Translations under genes and position numbers: made by a program
The notes under the pieces: generated by a model
The model's input: the letters and a program-made list of their open reading frames with translations, nothing else
Told to the model about the DNA's origin: nothing
Database searches by the model: none
Shown: positions 24,871-33,339 of the stretch, piece after piece
Numbering within the stretch: the stretch's first letter is position 1
How the letters are laid out: each line of letters opens with the position of its first letter
Assembly: GCF_001613105.1 (NCBI RefSeq)
Contig: NZ_BDBS01000056.1
Coordinates: 20,896-84,895, forward strand
DNA length: 64,000 bases
Direction of reading: 5' to 3'
Origin: Nocardia pseudobrasiliensis NBRC 108224
GTDB taxonomy: Bacteria > Actinomycetota > Actinomycetes > Mycobacteriales > Mycobacteriaceae

Positions 24871-25603
24871 CGAGATCGGCCACGGCGCCGGGCTTTTCGT
24901 CGAGATAGAAATGCCGACCGGGGAAGGTCGTCAGGTCGAACTCCCCGGTGGTGTGCCGCTGCCATGCGCGCATCTGCTCGGGGGTGACGGTGGGATCCTC
25001 GTCGCCGACGAGCGCGGAAACCGGGCAGTCCAACGGATCTCCCGGTCGGTAGACGTAGGTCTCCACGGCCCGGTAATCACTGCGCACAGCCGGTAGTACG
25101 AGTTCGGCCAGACTCGGTTCGGAGCGCAGCACGGCCACCGATCCGGGATCGTTGGCCAGCCGTTCCAATTCGGCGATCAGGTCGAGGTCCGTGCCGCGAT
25201 GCAGCTGCCCCTCGTAGCCGGCGTCGGGGGCGATGCGGCCGGAGACGAAAAGTCGAATCACGCTGCGGCCCCGGGCCCGCAGGCGGCGCGCGGTCTCGAA
25301 CGCGACCGTCGCGCCCATGCTGTGCCCGAACAGCGCCAGCCGCGCCGAACCCCAGGCGGGCAGATCCCACGCCACCTGTTCGGCGATGGCCGCCAGATCC
25401 GGGATCAATTCATCGCCGAGGCGGTCCTGACGGCCCGGATACTGCACCGCGTACACCGCGGTCGCGCCGCCGACGCGCGCGGCCAGGGCCCGATAGGCAC
25501 TCGCCGCGCCGCCGCCGGGCGGGAAGCACACCACCACCGTGTGCGGCGACGGTACGCCGCGCAATTCCCGCAACCATGTCGTGCCGGTGGTCTCGACCCC
25601 CAC
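24851..25603 (-). CDS. Type II thioesterase (TesA/GrsT-like)
   Basis: 250 residues, alpha/beta hydrolase of the type II thioesterase family. VVCFPPGGGAASAYRALAARV at the N-terminus is the family opening; FGHSMGATVAFE carries the nucleophile Ser, VGDEDPTVTPEQM the acidic residue and FPGRHFYL the His. Type II enzymes remove misprimed acyl groups from PKS/NRPS carrier proteins. GTG 25603 is chosen because GGAGGAGG lies 7 nt upstream; an in-frame GTG at 25630 lacks a site. No PKS or NRPS gene is in the window, so it is an orphan. Confidence 0.9.
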   Translation of the reverse strand: MGVETTGTTWLRELRGVPSPHTVVVCFPPGGGAASAYRALAARVGGATAVYAVQYPGRQDRLGDELIPDLAAIAEQVAWDLPAWGSARLALFGHSMGATVAFETARRLRARGRSVIRLFVSGRIAPDAGYEGQLHRGTDLDLIAELERLANDPGSVAVLRSEPSLAELVLPAVRSDYRAVETYVYRPGDPLDCPVSALVGDEDPTVTPEQMRAWQRHTTGEFDLTTFPGRHFYLDEKPGAVADLVTARLG

Positions 25604-25643
25604 GCGCGCGCCTCCTCCGTGTCGGTCCACTTACTACGGCAAT

Positions 25644-26219
25644 CTACTTGCCGCGCAGGGTTTTCACCGCGAGCTCGACATCCTCGCCGGTCAGCAGTTC
25701 GGAGCCGGGGGCGAGCAGCCACATGGTGGCGTAGCCCTGGAACAGGATGAAATACAGCTTGGCGACCGCGCGGGCGGCCTCGGCGTCGAGATCCGGATGC
25801 AGTTCGCGCAGTAGGTTCGCCAGTTCCGAGTAGGCCGACTCCGAGGCCTCGGCCAGATAGGCCTGCAGTTCCTCCGAGCGAATCACATTGGCGGCGTTCT
25901 CGAAACTGAGCAGCAGTTGTTCGCGGTGGTTCTGCACCACGTCGAGCATGCCGTTCCAGGTGAGTGCGAGGGAGTCCCACAGCGACGCCCCCTCCCCCGT
26001 CGCGTCCCGGATCGCCGCGTCCATACCGTCACCGATCTCATTGCCCGCCCCTTCGGTGACGGCCTCGACGATCAGTCGGTCCTTCGAGCCGAAGTGATAG
26101 CCGATGGCGGCCAGGCTCACTCCGGCCGCGGCGGCGATATCGCGGGCGGTCACCTTGGCGAGGCCGCGTTCCAGCAGTGCCTTGCGGGCGCCGGCCAAGA
26201 GGTCTTCTCGGTTTCCCAT
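25644..26219 (-). CDS. TetR-family repressor of the FAD monooxygenase
   Basis: 191 residues, HTH at about 5-52 (REDLLAGARKALLERGLAKVTARDIAAAAGVSLAAIGYHFGSKDRLIVEAV). The gene diverges from a flavin monooxygenase with two similar palindromes in the 101-bp gap, so it most likely represses the monooxygenase and itself. This arrangement is common for monooxygenases that inactivate antibiotics or aromatic compounds. Confidence 0.88.
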   Translation of the reverse strand: MGNREDLLAGARKALLERGLAKVTARDIAAAAGVSLAAIGYHFGSKDRLIVEAVTEGAGNEIGDGMDAAIRDATGEGASLWDSLALTWNGMLDVVQNHREQLLLSFENAANVIRSEELQAYLAEASESAYSELANLLRELHPDLDAEAARAVAKLYFILFQGYATMWLLAPGSELLTGEDVELAVKTLRGK

Positions 26220-26239
26220 GGCCTCACTCTACCAGCGTC

Positions 26240-26255
26240 TTAGACATTTGTTCTA
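26240..26255. promoter_or_regulatory. Putative TetR operator A (monooxygenase region)
   Basis: TTAGACATTTGTTCTA: arms TTAGACA and TGTTCTA around TT, the second copy of the consensus TTASACAttTGTYYWA also found at 26277. Confidence 0.65.
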
Positions 26256-26276
26256 GACAGTCGTGCGATCCTTGTG

Positions 26277-26292
26277 TTACACATTTGTCTAA
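26277..26292. promoter_or_regulatory. Putative TetR operator B (monooxygenase region)
   Basis: TTACACATTTGTCTAA, arms TTACACA and TGTCTAA with one mismatch; 37 bp from operator A and 28 bp upstream of the monooxygenase ATG. Confidence 0.68.
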
Positions 26293-26320
26293 GACATTCG
26301 AACCAAGAAGGAACGACATC

Positions 26321-27535
26321 ATGAGCACCACCGCAAGCACGACCCACGTCCTCGTCTCCGGCGGCGGCATCGCCGGTAATGCCCTTGCGCTGCAACTGCT
26401 TCGGGCCGGAATCCGGGTGACGGTCGTCGAGCGCGCCGCCGCCCCGCGGCCGGGTGGGCAGGCGGTCGATCTGCGGGGTCCCAGCCGCGAGGTCGCCGAG
26501 CGGATGGGACTCATGCCCGGTATCCGCAAGCTGCAGCTGCACGAGCTGGGCTGGAAGTACCTCGACGAGCGGGGTAACGAATACGCCCGGATGACCGCGG
26601 AGATGTTCGGCGGCGAGGGTCCGACCGCCGAGATCGAGATTCAGCGCGGCGACCTCAACGAGGTGCTGCTCGAGCTGCTGCGGGAGCAGGGCGGGCAGTT
26701 GGATTACCGCTACGGCGAGTCGATCGAGAAGATCGTCCAGGATCCCGAGGGCGTCTACGTCACCTTCGCCTCCGGTCACAGCGAGCGCTTCGATGTGCTC
26801 GTCGGCGCCGACGGCGTGCACTCGGCCACTCGCAAGCTGGTCTTCGGGCCCGAGGATCGGTTCGCCACCCACCTCGGTGGATATATGGCCTTCTTCACCC
26901 TTCCCACGCCCGACGATCTGGAGGAGGGCTGGCTGTCCGGTGTCGGAATTCCGGGGGCCTTCTTCGGAATTCGACCCGATCGCGATCCGGCCAGCTCCAA
27001 GGCCATCATCACGTTGCGCGCCGACGCCGATCCCACCCTGCACCGGGATGTGGCCGCCCAGCAGCGGTACATCCATCAGCGCCTCGCGGACGCGGGCTGG
27101 AAGGCCCCACTGATCCTCGACGCGATGTCCACCGCGACGGACTTCTACTTCGACGAACTCGCCCGCATCGATATGCCCTCGCTGTCCGCGGGCCGGGTCA
27201 CCCTGCTCGGCGATTCGGGCTTCTGCGGCTCCCCCATGACCGGCATGGGCACGGCCATGGCCATTGTCGGCGCGTACGTGCTGGCCGGAGAGCTCGCCAC
27301 GAGCCCGGCCGACATCCCCGGCGCGCTGGCCCGCTACGAGGAGAAGATCACCCCCTTCCTCGACAAGGCCAAGGAACTCCCCAGCGGCGGCATCAAGGCC
27401 ATGTGCCCGAATTCCAAACTCGGCGTCCGCGTCGCCCGAACCGCCATGCGCCTCATGACCTCCCGAGCCTTCTCCCCCCTCGCCGCGAAGATGTTCACCC
27501 CGAAGACCGAGGACTACGTCCTGCCGACCTACTGA
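26321..27535 (+). CDS. FAD-dependent monooxygenase (class A, TetX/PHBH-like)
   Basis: 404 residues. FAD-binding GGGIAGNALALQLLRAGIRVTVVER (about 14-38), the DG motif VLVGADGVHSATR (about 162) and the GD motif VTLLGDSGFCGSPMTGMGTAMA (about 292) define a class A flavoprotein hydroxylase close to the TetX/RebC-like group. Uses NAD(P)H and O2 to hydroxylate an aromatic or polyketide substrate. AAGAAGGA lies before ATG 26321. The divergent TetR gene and twin operators suggest induction by the substrate. Confidence 0.9.
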   Translation: MSTTASTTHVLVSGGGIAGNALALQLLRAGIRVTVVERAAAPRPGGQAVDLRGPSREVAERMGLMPGIRKLQLHELGWKYLDERGNEYARMTAEMFGGEGPTAEIEIQRGDLNEVLLELLREQGGQLDYRYGESIEKIVQDPEGVYVTFASGHSERFDVLVGADGVHSATRKLVFGPEDRFATHLGGYMAFFTLPTPDDLEEGWLSGVGIPGAFFGIRPDRDPASSKAIITLRADADPTLHRDVAAQQRYIHQRLADAGWKAPLILDAMSTATDFYFDELARIDMPSLSAGRVTLLGDSGFCGSPMTGMGTAMAIVGAYVLAGELATSPADIPGALARYEEKITPFLDKAKELPSGGIKAMCPNSKLGVRVARTAMRLMTSRAFSPLAAKMFTPKTEDYVLPTY

Positions 27536-27626
27536 TACGCACCCTGTGCTCGGCCCGATACGCACCCTGTGCCCGGCCCGATACGCACCCTGTGCCCGGC
27601 CCGATACGCACCCTGTGCCCCGGCCC
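27534..27626 (+). repeat. Four tandem copies of a 23-bp repeat
   Basis: Units at 27534, 27557, 27580 and 27603 each begin GATACGCACCCTGTGC and end CGGCCC. Three are exactly 23 bp; the fourth has one extra C. Copy 1 starts inside the monooxygenase stop codon and copy 4 forms the left arm of the hairpin at 27618-27642. Confidence 0.93.
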
Positions 27627-27642
27627 GCTTTTCGGGCCGGGG
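27618..27642 (+). terminator. GC-rich hairpin downstream of monooxygenase
   Basis: CCCCGGCCCG-CTTTT-CGGGCCGGGG, a perfect 10-bp stem with a 5-nt loop, 14 bp before the nucleoside hydrolase ATG. No T-tract follows, which is common for actinobacterial terminators. Confidence 0.7.
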
Positions 27643-27655
27643 CTAGGCTCGTCTG

Positions 27656-28693
27656 ATGCGGCAGAAGATCATCATGGATGTCGATACCGGGATCGACGAC
27701 GCGTTGGCCATGCTGTATCTGCTGGCCAGTTCGGAGGCCGAGATTGTCGCGATCGCCTCCACGGCGGGGAATGTTCCGGCGGCGCAGGTGGCGGCGAATA
27801 ATCTGGGGCTGTTGGATTTGTGTCGGGCGCCGGAGATCGAGGTGGCGTTGGGGGCGGCCGCGCCGCTGGCTGTTCCGTTGCGGACGACCGAGGACACGCA
27901 CGGGCCGCAGGGGGTGGGGTACGCGGAGTTTCCGCCGTCGCCGCGGGCGTTGTCGGAGCGGTCGGCGGCGCGCATGTGGGTGGATCTGGTGCGGGAGCAT
28001 CCGGGTGAGATCGTCGGGTTGTGCACGGGGCCGCTCACCAATCTCGCACTGGCGCTGCGGCTCGAGCCCGAGCTGCCGCGAATGTTGAAGCGGCTGGTGG
28101 TCATGGGCGGAACCTTCGGTCATCCGGGCAACACCACCCCGACCAACGAATGGAATGTGCACGTCGACCCGGAGGCGTGGAAGGAGGTCTTCGACGCCTT
28201 CGCCGCCGCGCCCGCGGATCGGCGGCCGCTGGTGTGCGGGTTGAATGTGACCGAGACGATCGAGATGTACCCCGAACATCTGCCGCGCCTGGCCGAACGC
28301 GCGGAAAGTATTCCGGTACAGGAGGTCTCGGTCGACGACACGCCGGGAACGCGATCGAAGGCGAGTAATCCGATCGTGCGGTTCGTGACCGATGCCGTGC
28401 GGTTCTACTTCGAATTCCACCGCGCCTACGATCAGGGCTATTTGGCCCATATGCACGATCCGTTCGCGGCGGCGGTCGCCCTGGATCCGGGCCTGGCGGT
28501 GACGCGCCCCGCGACCGTCGACGTCGAACTGACCGGCGCGATCACCCGGGGCGCCACGATCGCCGACTGGGCGGGCATGTGGGGCCGAGAACCCAACGCG
28601 GACATCGTGATCGGCACGGATCCGGCGCAATTCTTCGATCGGCTGATCGCCCGGGTGGGCGATTACGCGCGCGCGGTGTACCCGCCCGCCTGA
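27656..28693 (+). CDS. Nucleoside hydrolase (inosine-uridine preferring type)
   Basis: 345 residues. The N-terminal calcium motif is MDVDTGIDDA (Asp8, Asp10, Asp14, Asp15), with further family signatures VGLCTGPLTNLALAL, TNEWNVHVDPEA (about 163-174) and the late HDPFAAAVALDP carrying the last Ca2+ Asp. Splits ribonucleosides into base and ribose in salvage. ATG 27656 directly follows the repeat/hairpin. The downstream amidohydrolase begins 13 bp after the stop and is probably cotranscribed. Confidence 0.92.
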   Translation: MRQKIIMDVDTGIDDALAMLYLLASSEAEIVAIASTAGNVPAAQVAANNLGLLDLCRAPEIEVALGAAAPLAVPLRTTEDTHGPQGVGYAEFPPSPRALSERSAARMWVDLVREHPGEIVGLCTGPLTNLALALRLEPELPRMLKRLVVMGGTFGHPGNTTPTNEWNVHVDPEAWKEVFDAFAAAPADRRPLVCGLNVTETIEMYPEHLPRLAERAESIPVQEVSVDDTPGTRSKASNPIVRFVTDAVRFYFEFHRAYDQGYLAHMHDPFAAAVALDPGLAVTRPATVDVELTGAITRGATIADWAGMWGREPNADIVIGTDPAQFFDRLIARVGDYARAVYPPA

Positions 28694-28706
28694 GACAGGA
28701 GTCACG

Positions 28707-29594
28707 ATGCGCGTCGACGAGGACGACATCACCGAGGTCACCGCGTTCCGGCAGCGGATCGGCCTGCCCGAGATCATCGATGTACACACCCATTTCATGC
28801 CCGAACCGGTCATGCGCAAGGTGTGGGCCTACTTCGACGCCGCCGGTCCGCTCACCCAGCGCACCTGGCCGATCGCGTACCGCCACGAGGAGCAGGTCCG
28901 CCTGAAGACATTGCGCGCGTTCGGAGTTCGCGCGTTCACCGCGCTGCTGTATCCACACAAACCGCAGATGGCGGCCTGGCTCAACGAGTGGTCCGCCGAA
29001 TTCGCCGCACACACACCGGATTGCCTGCATACCGCGACGTTCTACCCCGAGCCGTCGGCCCCCGAGTACGTCCACACGGCCCTGGAATCCGGAGCCCGAG
29101 TGTTCAAGGTGCACATCCAGGTCGGCGATTTCGACCCCGCCGATCCCCTGCTCACCGAGGTGTGGGGCCAACTGTCCGACGCGGCCGTCCCGGCCGTGAT
29201 CCACTGCGGCTCGGGCCCGGTCGCGGGGCGCTTCACCGGTCCCGGCCCCGTGGCGACCCTGCTGCGGGGATTCCCGCGACTGCGCCTGATCATCGCCCAT
29301 CTGGGCGCGCCGGAATACATCGAATTCCTCGACCTGGCCGAACAGTACGAGAATGTGCACCTCGACACGACGATGAACTTCACCGACTTCTTCGAGGAGC
29401 AGGACCCCTTCCCGCGCGCGGCGCTGCCCCGCCTCACCGACCTCGCCGACCGCATCCTGTTCGGCAGCGACTTCCCCAACATCCCCTACACCTACGCCCA
29501 CGCCCTGCACGCACTGGAACGCTTGGACCTCGGCGACGACTGGCTGCGAAAAGTGTGCCACCACAACGCCGCCCGCCTGTTCACGCTCGACTGA
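28707..29594 (+). CDS. Amidohydrolase 2 family metal-dependent hydrolase
   Basis: 295 residues, TIM-barrel hydrolase. Metal ligands are seen in IIDVHTHF (His27, His29), VIHCGSGP, IIAHLGAPE and the late FGSDFPNIPY. This is the ACMSD/OHCU-like family that decarboxylates or hydrolyses ring products. AGGAG precedes ATG 28707. It probably acts with the nucleoside hydrolase upstream on a nucleobase-derived compound, but this is inferred from linkage only. Confidence 0.87.
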   Translation: MRVDEDDITEVTAFRQRIGLPEIIDVHTHFMPEPVMRKVWAYFDAAGPLTQRTWPIAYRHEEQVRLKTLRAFGVRAFTALLYPHKPQMAAWLNEWSAEFAAHTPDCLHTATFYPEPSAPEYVHTALESGARVFKVHIQVGDFDPADPLLTEVWGQLSDAAVPAVIHCGSGPVAGRFTGPGPVATLLRGFPRLRLIIAHLGAPEYIEFLDLAEQYENVHLDTTMNFTDFFEEQDPFPRAALPRLTDLADRILFGSDFPNIPYTYAHALHALERLDLGDDWLRKVCHHNAARLFTLD

Positions 29595-29600
29595 ATCCGC

Positions 29601-31157
29601 TCAGGCACGAGCCAGCCGGGTCGGCTGCACCCGCCCGCGCAGGGTCACCGACTCCCCCAATGTCCATCGGCGGCGCTCGTCGGGATCGGCGCGTTCGACC
29701 GCCGCGTCGGAGGCCAGCAGCCGCGCCGAATCCTGTTTCGCGAGTTCACACAACCGCGCGGCCTCGTTGACGGCGTCGCCGATGACGGTGAATTCGTAGC
29801 GGCGATGCGCGCCGACATTGCCCGCCACGACGCGTCCCGCCGCGATCCCGATCCCCGCATCGAATTCCGTTGTGGCGCGGATGCGTTCATGGATAGCGCG
29901 GCCAGCGGCCAGCGCGGCCCCCGACGGATCGGCGATCGGCGCGGGCGTACCGAATACGGCGAGGGCGGCATCGCCCTCGAATTTGTTGACCAGCCCACCG
30001 TGGCGTTCGACCTCGTCGACGACGATTTCGAAGAAGCCGTTGAGAATGGCGACGATCTCGGGCGCGGGTCGGGTGGCGGCCATGGTAGTCGAGCCGATGA
30101 TGTCGACGAACAGGGCCGCGGCCTCGAGTTCCGCCCCGCCGAGGCCGGGATTGCGGGCCAGGGCGGCGGCCGCGACGTCCTGGCCGACGTGACGACCGAA
30201 CAGATCCCGCAGCCGTTCGCGCTCACGCAGGCCCGCGACCATTCGGTTGAATCCGCTTTGCAGCTCACCCAGTTCGGTGCCGTCGTAGACGGTGACCGCG
30301 ACATCGAGCGCACCGTCCTCCACCCGGCGCAGCGCATTGCGCACCCCGCGAATCGGGGCGACCGTCGCCGCGAGCGTCTGCGCCATCAACAACAGCCCGA
30401 ATACCAGCGTCGCACCGCCCAGCGACAGCACGCACACCGCGAGCCGATCGGTACTGACCGACACACCCGACAGCGCCAGCACCGCCACCACCATCAACAG
30501 CGCCACCGGCGTCGCCGAACCGACGATCCACATGAGCACCGAGCGCCCGAACACGCCGATACCGCGACGGCGACGCGAGGGCGCGGCATCGAGCACCCGC
30601 GCGGTGACCACCCGCAGCGCGAATTCCGCGAACAGATAACTGTTCGCGCACACCACGATCGCGCTGAATCCGGTGCCCAGAATGAATTTCGGCAGGAACG
30701 CCGGATCCACGATCGCGTACATGGGCGTGAGCACCAGCAGCCCGCCCAGCCACAGCACGGCCTGCTGGACGACCAGTTTGCGCGGCACCGCGGCCGCCGA
30801 AATCTGTTCCCGCTCGGTCGGAATGTGCTGATCATCGGTCGCCCAGCGCAGCGTGCGCAGTCCCCATCTGGTCCCCCACACCAGCCCGACCAGCAGCGAC
30901 ACCGCGATATAGATCGGCGCGGCAACGAAGTTCAGATACACCAGCGACCAGGTGAGCACCGACGGTCCGGGCAGGACGAATACGATCAGCACGATCGCCA
31001 CCGCGATGCCGACCAGATTGGCGGTGATCAGCGGCAGGGTGAGCAGGACCTGTACCCGGATCCGCCGGCGGATCGACCCCTCCTCGGCGGGTCCCAGCAG
31101 TCGCGACCCCCAGGGCGCGGGTCCCAGCGCCGCGGGCGTCACGTCATCGTCAACCAT
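29601..31157 (-). CDS. Membrane-bound class III adenylate cyclase with HAMP domain
   Basis: 518 residues: six membrane helices (about 35-265), a HAMP linker (about 266-320) and a class III cyclase domain (about 345-500). Metal aspartates are Asp352 (FVDIIGS) and Asp396 (KFEGDA); Lys392 and Asp461 (TVIGDAVN) set ATP preference; Asn464 and Arg468 are the transition-state pair. All catalytic residues are intact, so active cAMP synthesis is expected. The architecture is that of mycobacterial Rv1318c-Rv1320c/Rv3645. Likely cotranscribed with the small membrane protein 21 bp upstream. Confidence 0.92.
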   Translation of the reverse strand: MVDDDVTPAALGPAPWGSRLLGPAEEGSIRRRIRVQVLLTLPLITANLVGIAVAIVLIVFVLPGPSVLTWSLVYLNFVAAPIYIAVSLLVGLVWGTRWGLRTLRWATDDQHIPTEREQISAAAVPRKLVVQQAVLWLGGLLVLTPMYAIVDPAFLPKFILGTGFSAIVVCANSYLFAEFALRVVTARVLDAAPSRRRRGIGVFGRSVLMWIVGSATPVALLMVVAVLALSGVSVSTDRLAVCVLSLGGATLVFGLLLMAQTLAATVAPIRGVRNALRRVEDGALDVAVTVYDGTELGELQSGFNRMVAGLRERERLRDLFGRHVGQDVAAAALARNPGLGGAELEAAALFVDIIGSTTMAATRPAPEIVAILNGFFEIVVDEVERHGGLVNKFEGDAALAVFGTPAPIADPSGAALAAGRAIHERIRATTEFDAGIGIAAGRVVAGNVGAHRRYEFTVIGDAVNEAARLCELAKQDSARLLASDAAVERADPDERRRWTLGESVTLRGRVQPTRLARA

Positions 31158-31178
31158 GCATGCAGCGTAAGGGCAAGA

Positions 31179-31610
31179 TCACCACCGCGGCGACGACGCC
31201 ACGAGCGATCGGATGTAGTTCACCCGCCGTTCGGTGTCGACCACCTGCCGCGGGCTGCCGACCGGCACCTGGCTGGCGTAGTAGAAATCCGGGGCCTGCA
31301 CGCTGACCTGAACGAATCCCTCGACGCGTTGCTCGCGGATCGCCAGAAACAGCAAACCCAGAAAACAGGCCGGGAACAACAGTATCGCCAGGACGATGGC
31401 GTAGGTCGGAACGCGCTCGCGGACCGTGGTCTGATTGGTCAGGATCCAGGTGGTCCCGGCCAGCGGGTGCAGCCCCGAGGGCGTGTAGACCAGCGTCGCA
31501 CTGCATCCGATATCGCCCACGGTGACCAGGATCGAGTCCCCGGGCGGATGATCCGGCGGCAGCGACATCGGCGGGCCGGCGATCGGATTCCGACTCATAG
31601 CCCCGATCAC
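31179..31610 (-). CDS. Single-span membrane protein, unknown
   Basis: 143 residues, or 139 if MSRNP at 31598 is the start. A Pro-rich N-terminus and an extracytoplasmic-looking segment (GDSILVTVGDIGCSATLVYTPSGLHPLAGTTWILTNQT) precede one membrane helix (about 70-92) and a basic C-terminal tail. Between lectin and cyclase genes on the same strand. No family recognised. Confidence 0.68.
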   Translation of the reverse strand: MIGAMSRNPIAGPPMSLPPDHPPGDSILVTVGDIGCSATLVYTPSGLHPLAGTTWILTNQTTVRERVPTYAIVLAILLFPACFLGLLFLAIREQRVEGFVQVSVQAPDFYYASQVPVGSPRQVVDTERRVNYIRSLVASSPRW

Positions 31611-31666
31611 GCTACTCTTCAGCTACTTCCGTCCGGGGTTATATGCCTGATTTGGAGCTTTTCCAA

Positions 31667-32203
31667 TCACCGGGGCGGGAGGAACCGCCATTTCTGCTGC
31701 GGCACATCCAGACAGGTCCACTGATGGAGTTTGTCGCCGGGGGCGGTACCGGCGTGATCGACATCCAGGCAGGATCGACTGCCGCTGCTCAGCGAGGCGA
31801 ATTTCCACCAGCCGTTGCCCAGATACAGCGGTATCCAGACCTGCGCCGCGGTGTTGTTGCAGGTCCAGATCTGCACCTTGGCCCCGTCGGCAGGACTGGC
31901 GTTGTCGACGTCCAGGCATTTGGCCCGGCCGTGGGGCTTCACGATGAAGCGTTTGTCCGTGCCGGGCGAGCCCGCGCCGTCGATGGACCAGTGCTGGGTC
32001 TGCTCATCGGCGCAGTCGGCCTGCCAGACCTGCGCGCCCAGATCGGTGAACGGCGCCCAGGCATCCATACACAAATTACTGTTGATGTTCTGCAATCGGA
32101 AAACGCCGGTCGGTAATTCGTACGGCGGCGCGGGGGACGCCGTGCCGGGCACGACCATCGCGAGCGCGAGAACACCGAGGACGGCCAAGACGACTCTTCG
32201 CAT
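31667..32203 (-). CDS. Secreted ricin-type beta-trefoil lectin
   Basis: 178 residues. Signal peptide MRRVVLAVLGVLALAMVVPGTASPA, then a RICIN domain with three QxW-type repeats (QHW, QVW, QKW) and paired cysteines in CMDAW...DC, KCLDV...C and SCLDV...C. Such domains bind galactose or other sugars, alone or attached to enzymes; here the lectin stands alone. It follows meaB by 44 bp on the same strand, but a functional link with the mutase is unlikely. Confidence 0.9.
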   Translation of the reverse strand: MRRVVLAVLGVLALAMVVPGTASPAPPYELPTGVFRLQNINSNLCMDAWAPFTDLGAQVWQADCADEQTQHWSIDGAGSPGTDKRFIVKPHGRAKCLDVDNASPADGAKVQIWTCNNTAAQVWIPLYLGNGWWKFASLSSGSRSCLDVDHAGTAPGDKLHQWTCLDVPQQKWRFLPPR

Positions 32204-32247
32204 GAACGCATGCCTTCATCCCGCAGGGCCCCGACCGCAGGACAAGT

Positions 32248-33339
32248 CTAGCGGTTGTCGAACGCGCGCAGAATCTCTTCCGCGGCCAGGGCCGGGGTGA
32301 GCGAACCCGCGCGCACCTGCTTTTCCACCTGCCCGCGAATGGATTTCACCGCCGGATTGTCCGCGAGGCGGCGCAGCAGCTGATCGTGCACCATGGTCCA
32401 GGTCCAGTCGACCTGCTGGCGGCGGCGCTTCTCGGCGAATTCGCCCGCCTCGGTGAGCACTCGGCGATGTTCGATCACGGTGTCCCAAAAGGCGTCCAGG
32501 CCCGTGCCGTTGAGCCCGCTCATGGTGAGAACCGGTGGCCGCCACAGCGATTCGCGCGGATGTATCAGGCGCATCGCGCCCTGTAGTTCACGCGCGGCGG
32601 CGCGGGCCTCCACCTCGTGGCGACCGTCGGCCTTGTTCACCGCGACCAGATCCGCCAGCTCCAGCACGCCCTTCTTGATGCCCTGCAATTGATCACCCGT
32701 GCGGGCCAGGGTGAGGAAGGTGAATACGTCGACCATATTGGCCACGGTCACCTCCGACTGACCGACGCCGACGGTCTCGACCAGGATCACGTCGTAACCC
32801 GCGGCCTCGAGCAGCACGATCGTCTCGCGGGTCGCCTTGGCGACGCCGCCGAGGGTGCCCGCGGTGGGCGAGGGCCGGATATAGGCGTCGCGCTCCACCG
32901 ACAGTCGCGCCATGCGGGTCTTGTCGCCGAGGATCGAGCCGCCGGTGCGGGTGGAGGACGGATCCACCGCCAGCACCGCGACCCGATGCCCCTGTCCGAT
33001 CAGATAGATCCCCAGCGCGTCGATGAATGTCGATTTGCCCACGCCCGGAACGCCGGTGATGCCGACCCGATTGGAGTCGATCGCCTCGGCGTCGGTGGTC
33101 ACCGCCAGCAGCAGCCGCTGCGCGAGCTCGCGATGATCGGATCGGGTGGACTCGACCAGCGTGATCGCCCGCGCCAGCGCGGCCCGATCACCCCGGCGGA
33201 CCGACTCGGCCAATTGGTCGACGTCGATCGCCCGCCGCGGCGAAACCGACTGCCGCACGGCCGGTTTCACACCAGCCATAGCGTCCGCATGCGACGCGAT
33301 CTCGGAACCGCTCTCGCCCGATTCCACGCGCCTGCTCAC
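32248..33339 (-). CDS. meaB: MeaB-type GTPase, methylmalonyl-CoA mutase chaperone
   Basis: 363 residues, MeaB/ArgK family. Walker A GVPGVGKST is at 96-104, followed by AVDPSSTRTGGSILGDKTRM and base-recognition AVNKADG. MeaB loads cobalamin onto methylmalonyl-CoA mutase and guards it against inactivation. GTG 33339 overlaps the mutB stop by 4 bp (GTGA), so its product is made together with MutB. Confidence 0.96.
   Translation of the reverse strand: MSRRVESGESGSEIASHADAMAGVKPAVRQSVSPRRAIDVDQLAESVRRGDRAALARAITLVESTRSDHRELAQRLLLAVTTDAEAIDSNRVGITGVPGVGKSTFIDALGIYLIGQGHRVAVLAVDPSSTRTGGSILGDKTRMARLSVERDAYIRPSPTAGTLGGVAKATRETIVLLEAAGYDVILVETVGVGQSEVTVANMVDVFTFLTLARTGDQLQGIKKGVLELADLVAVNKADGRHEVEARAAARELQGAMRLIHPRESLWRPPVLTMSGLNGTGLDAFWDTVIEHRRVLTEAGEFAEKRRRQQVDWTWTMVHDQLLRRLADNPAVKSIRGQVEKQVRAGSLTPALAAEEILRAFDNR

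Noticed and set aside
23665..25603. Natural-product cluster (methyltransferase plus thioesterase)
   Set aside because: No PKS, NRPS, terpene or RiPP core gene is nearby, and the two genes are on opposite strands.
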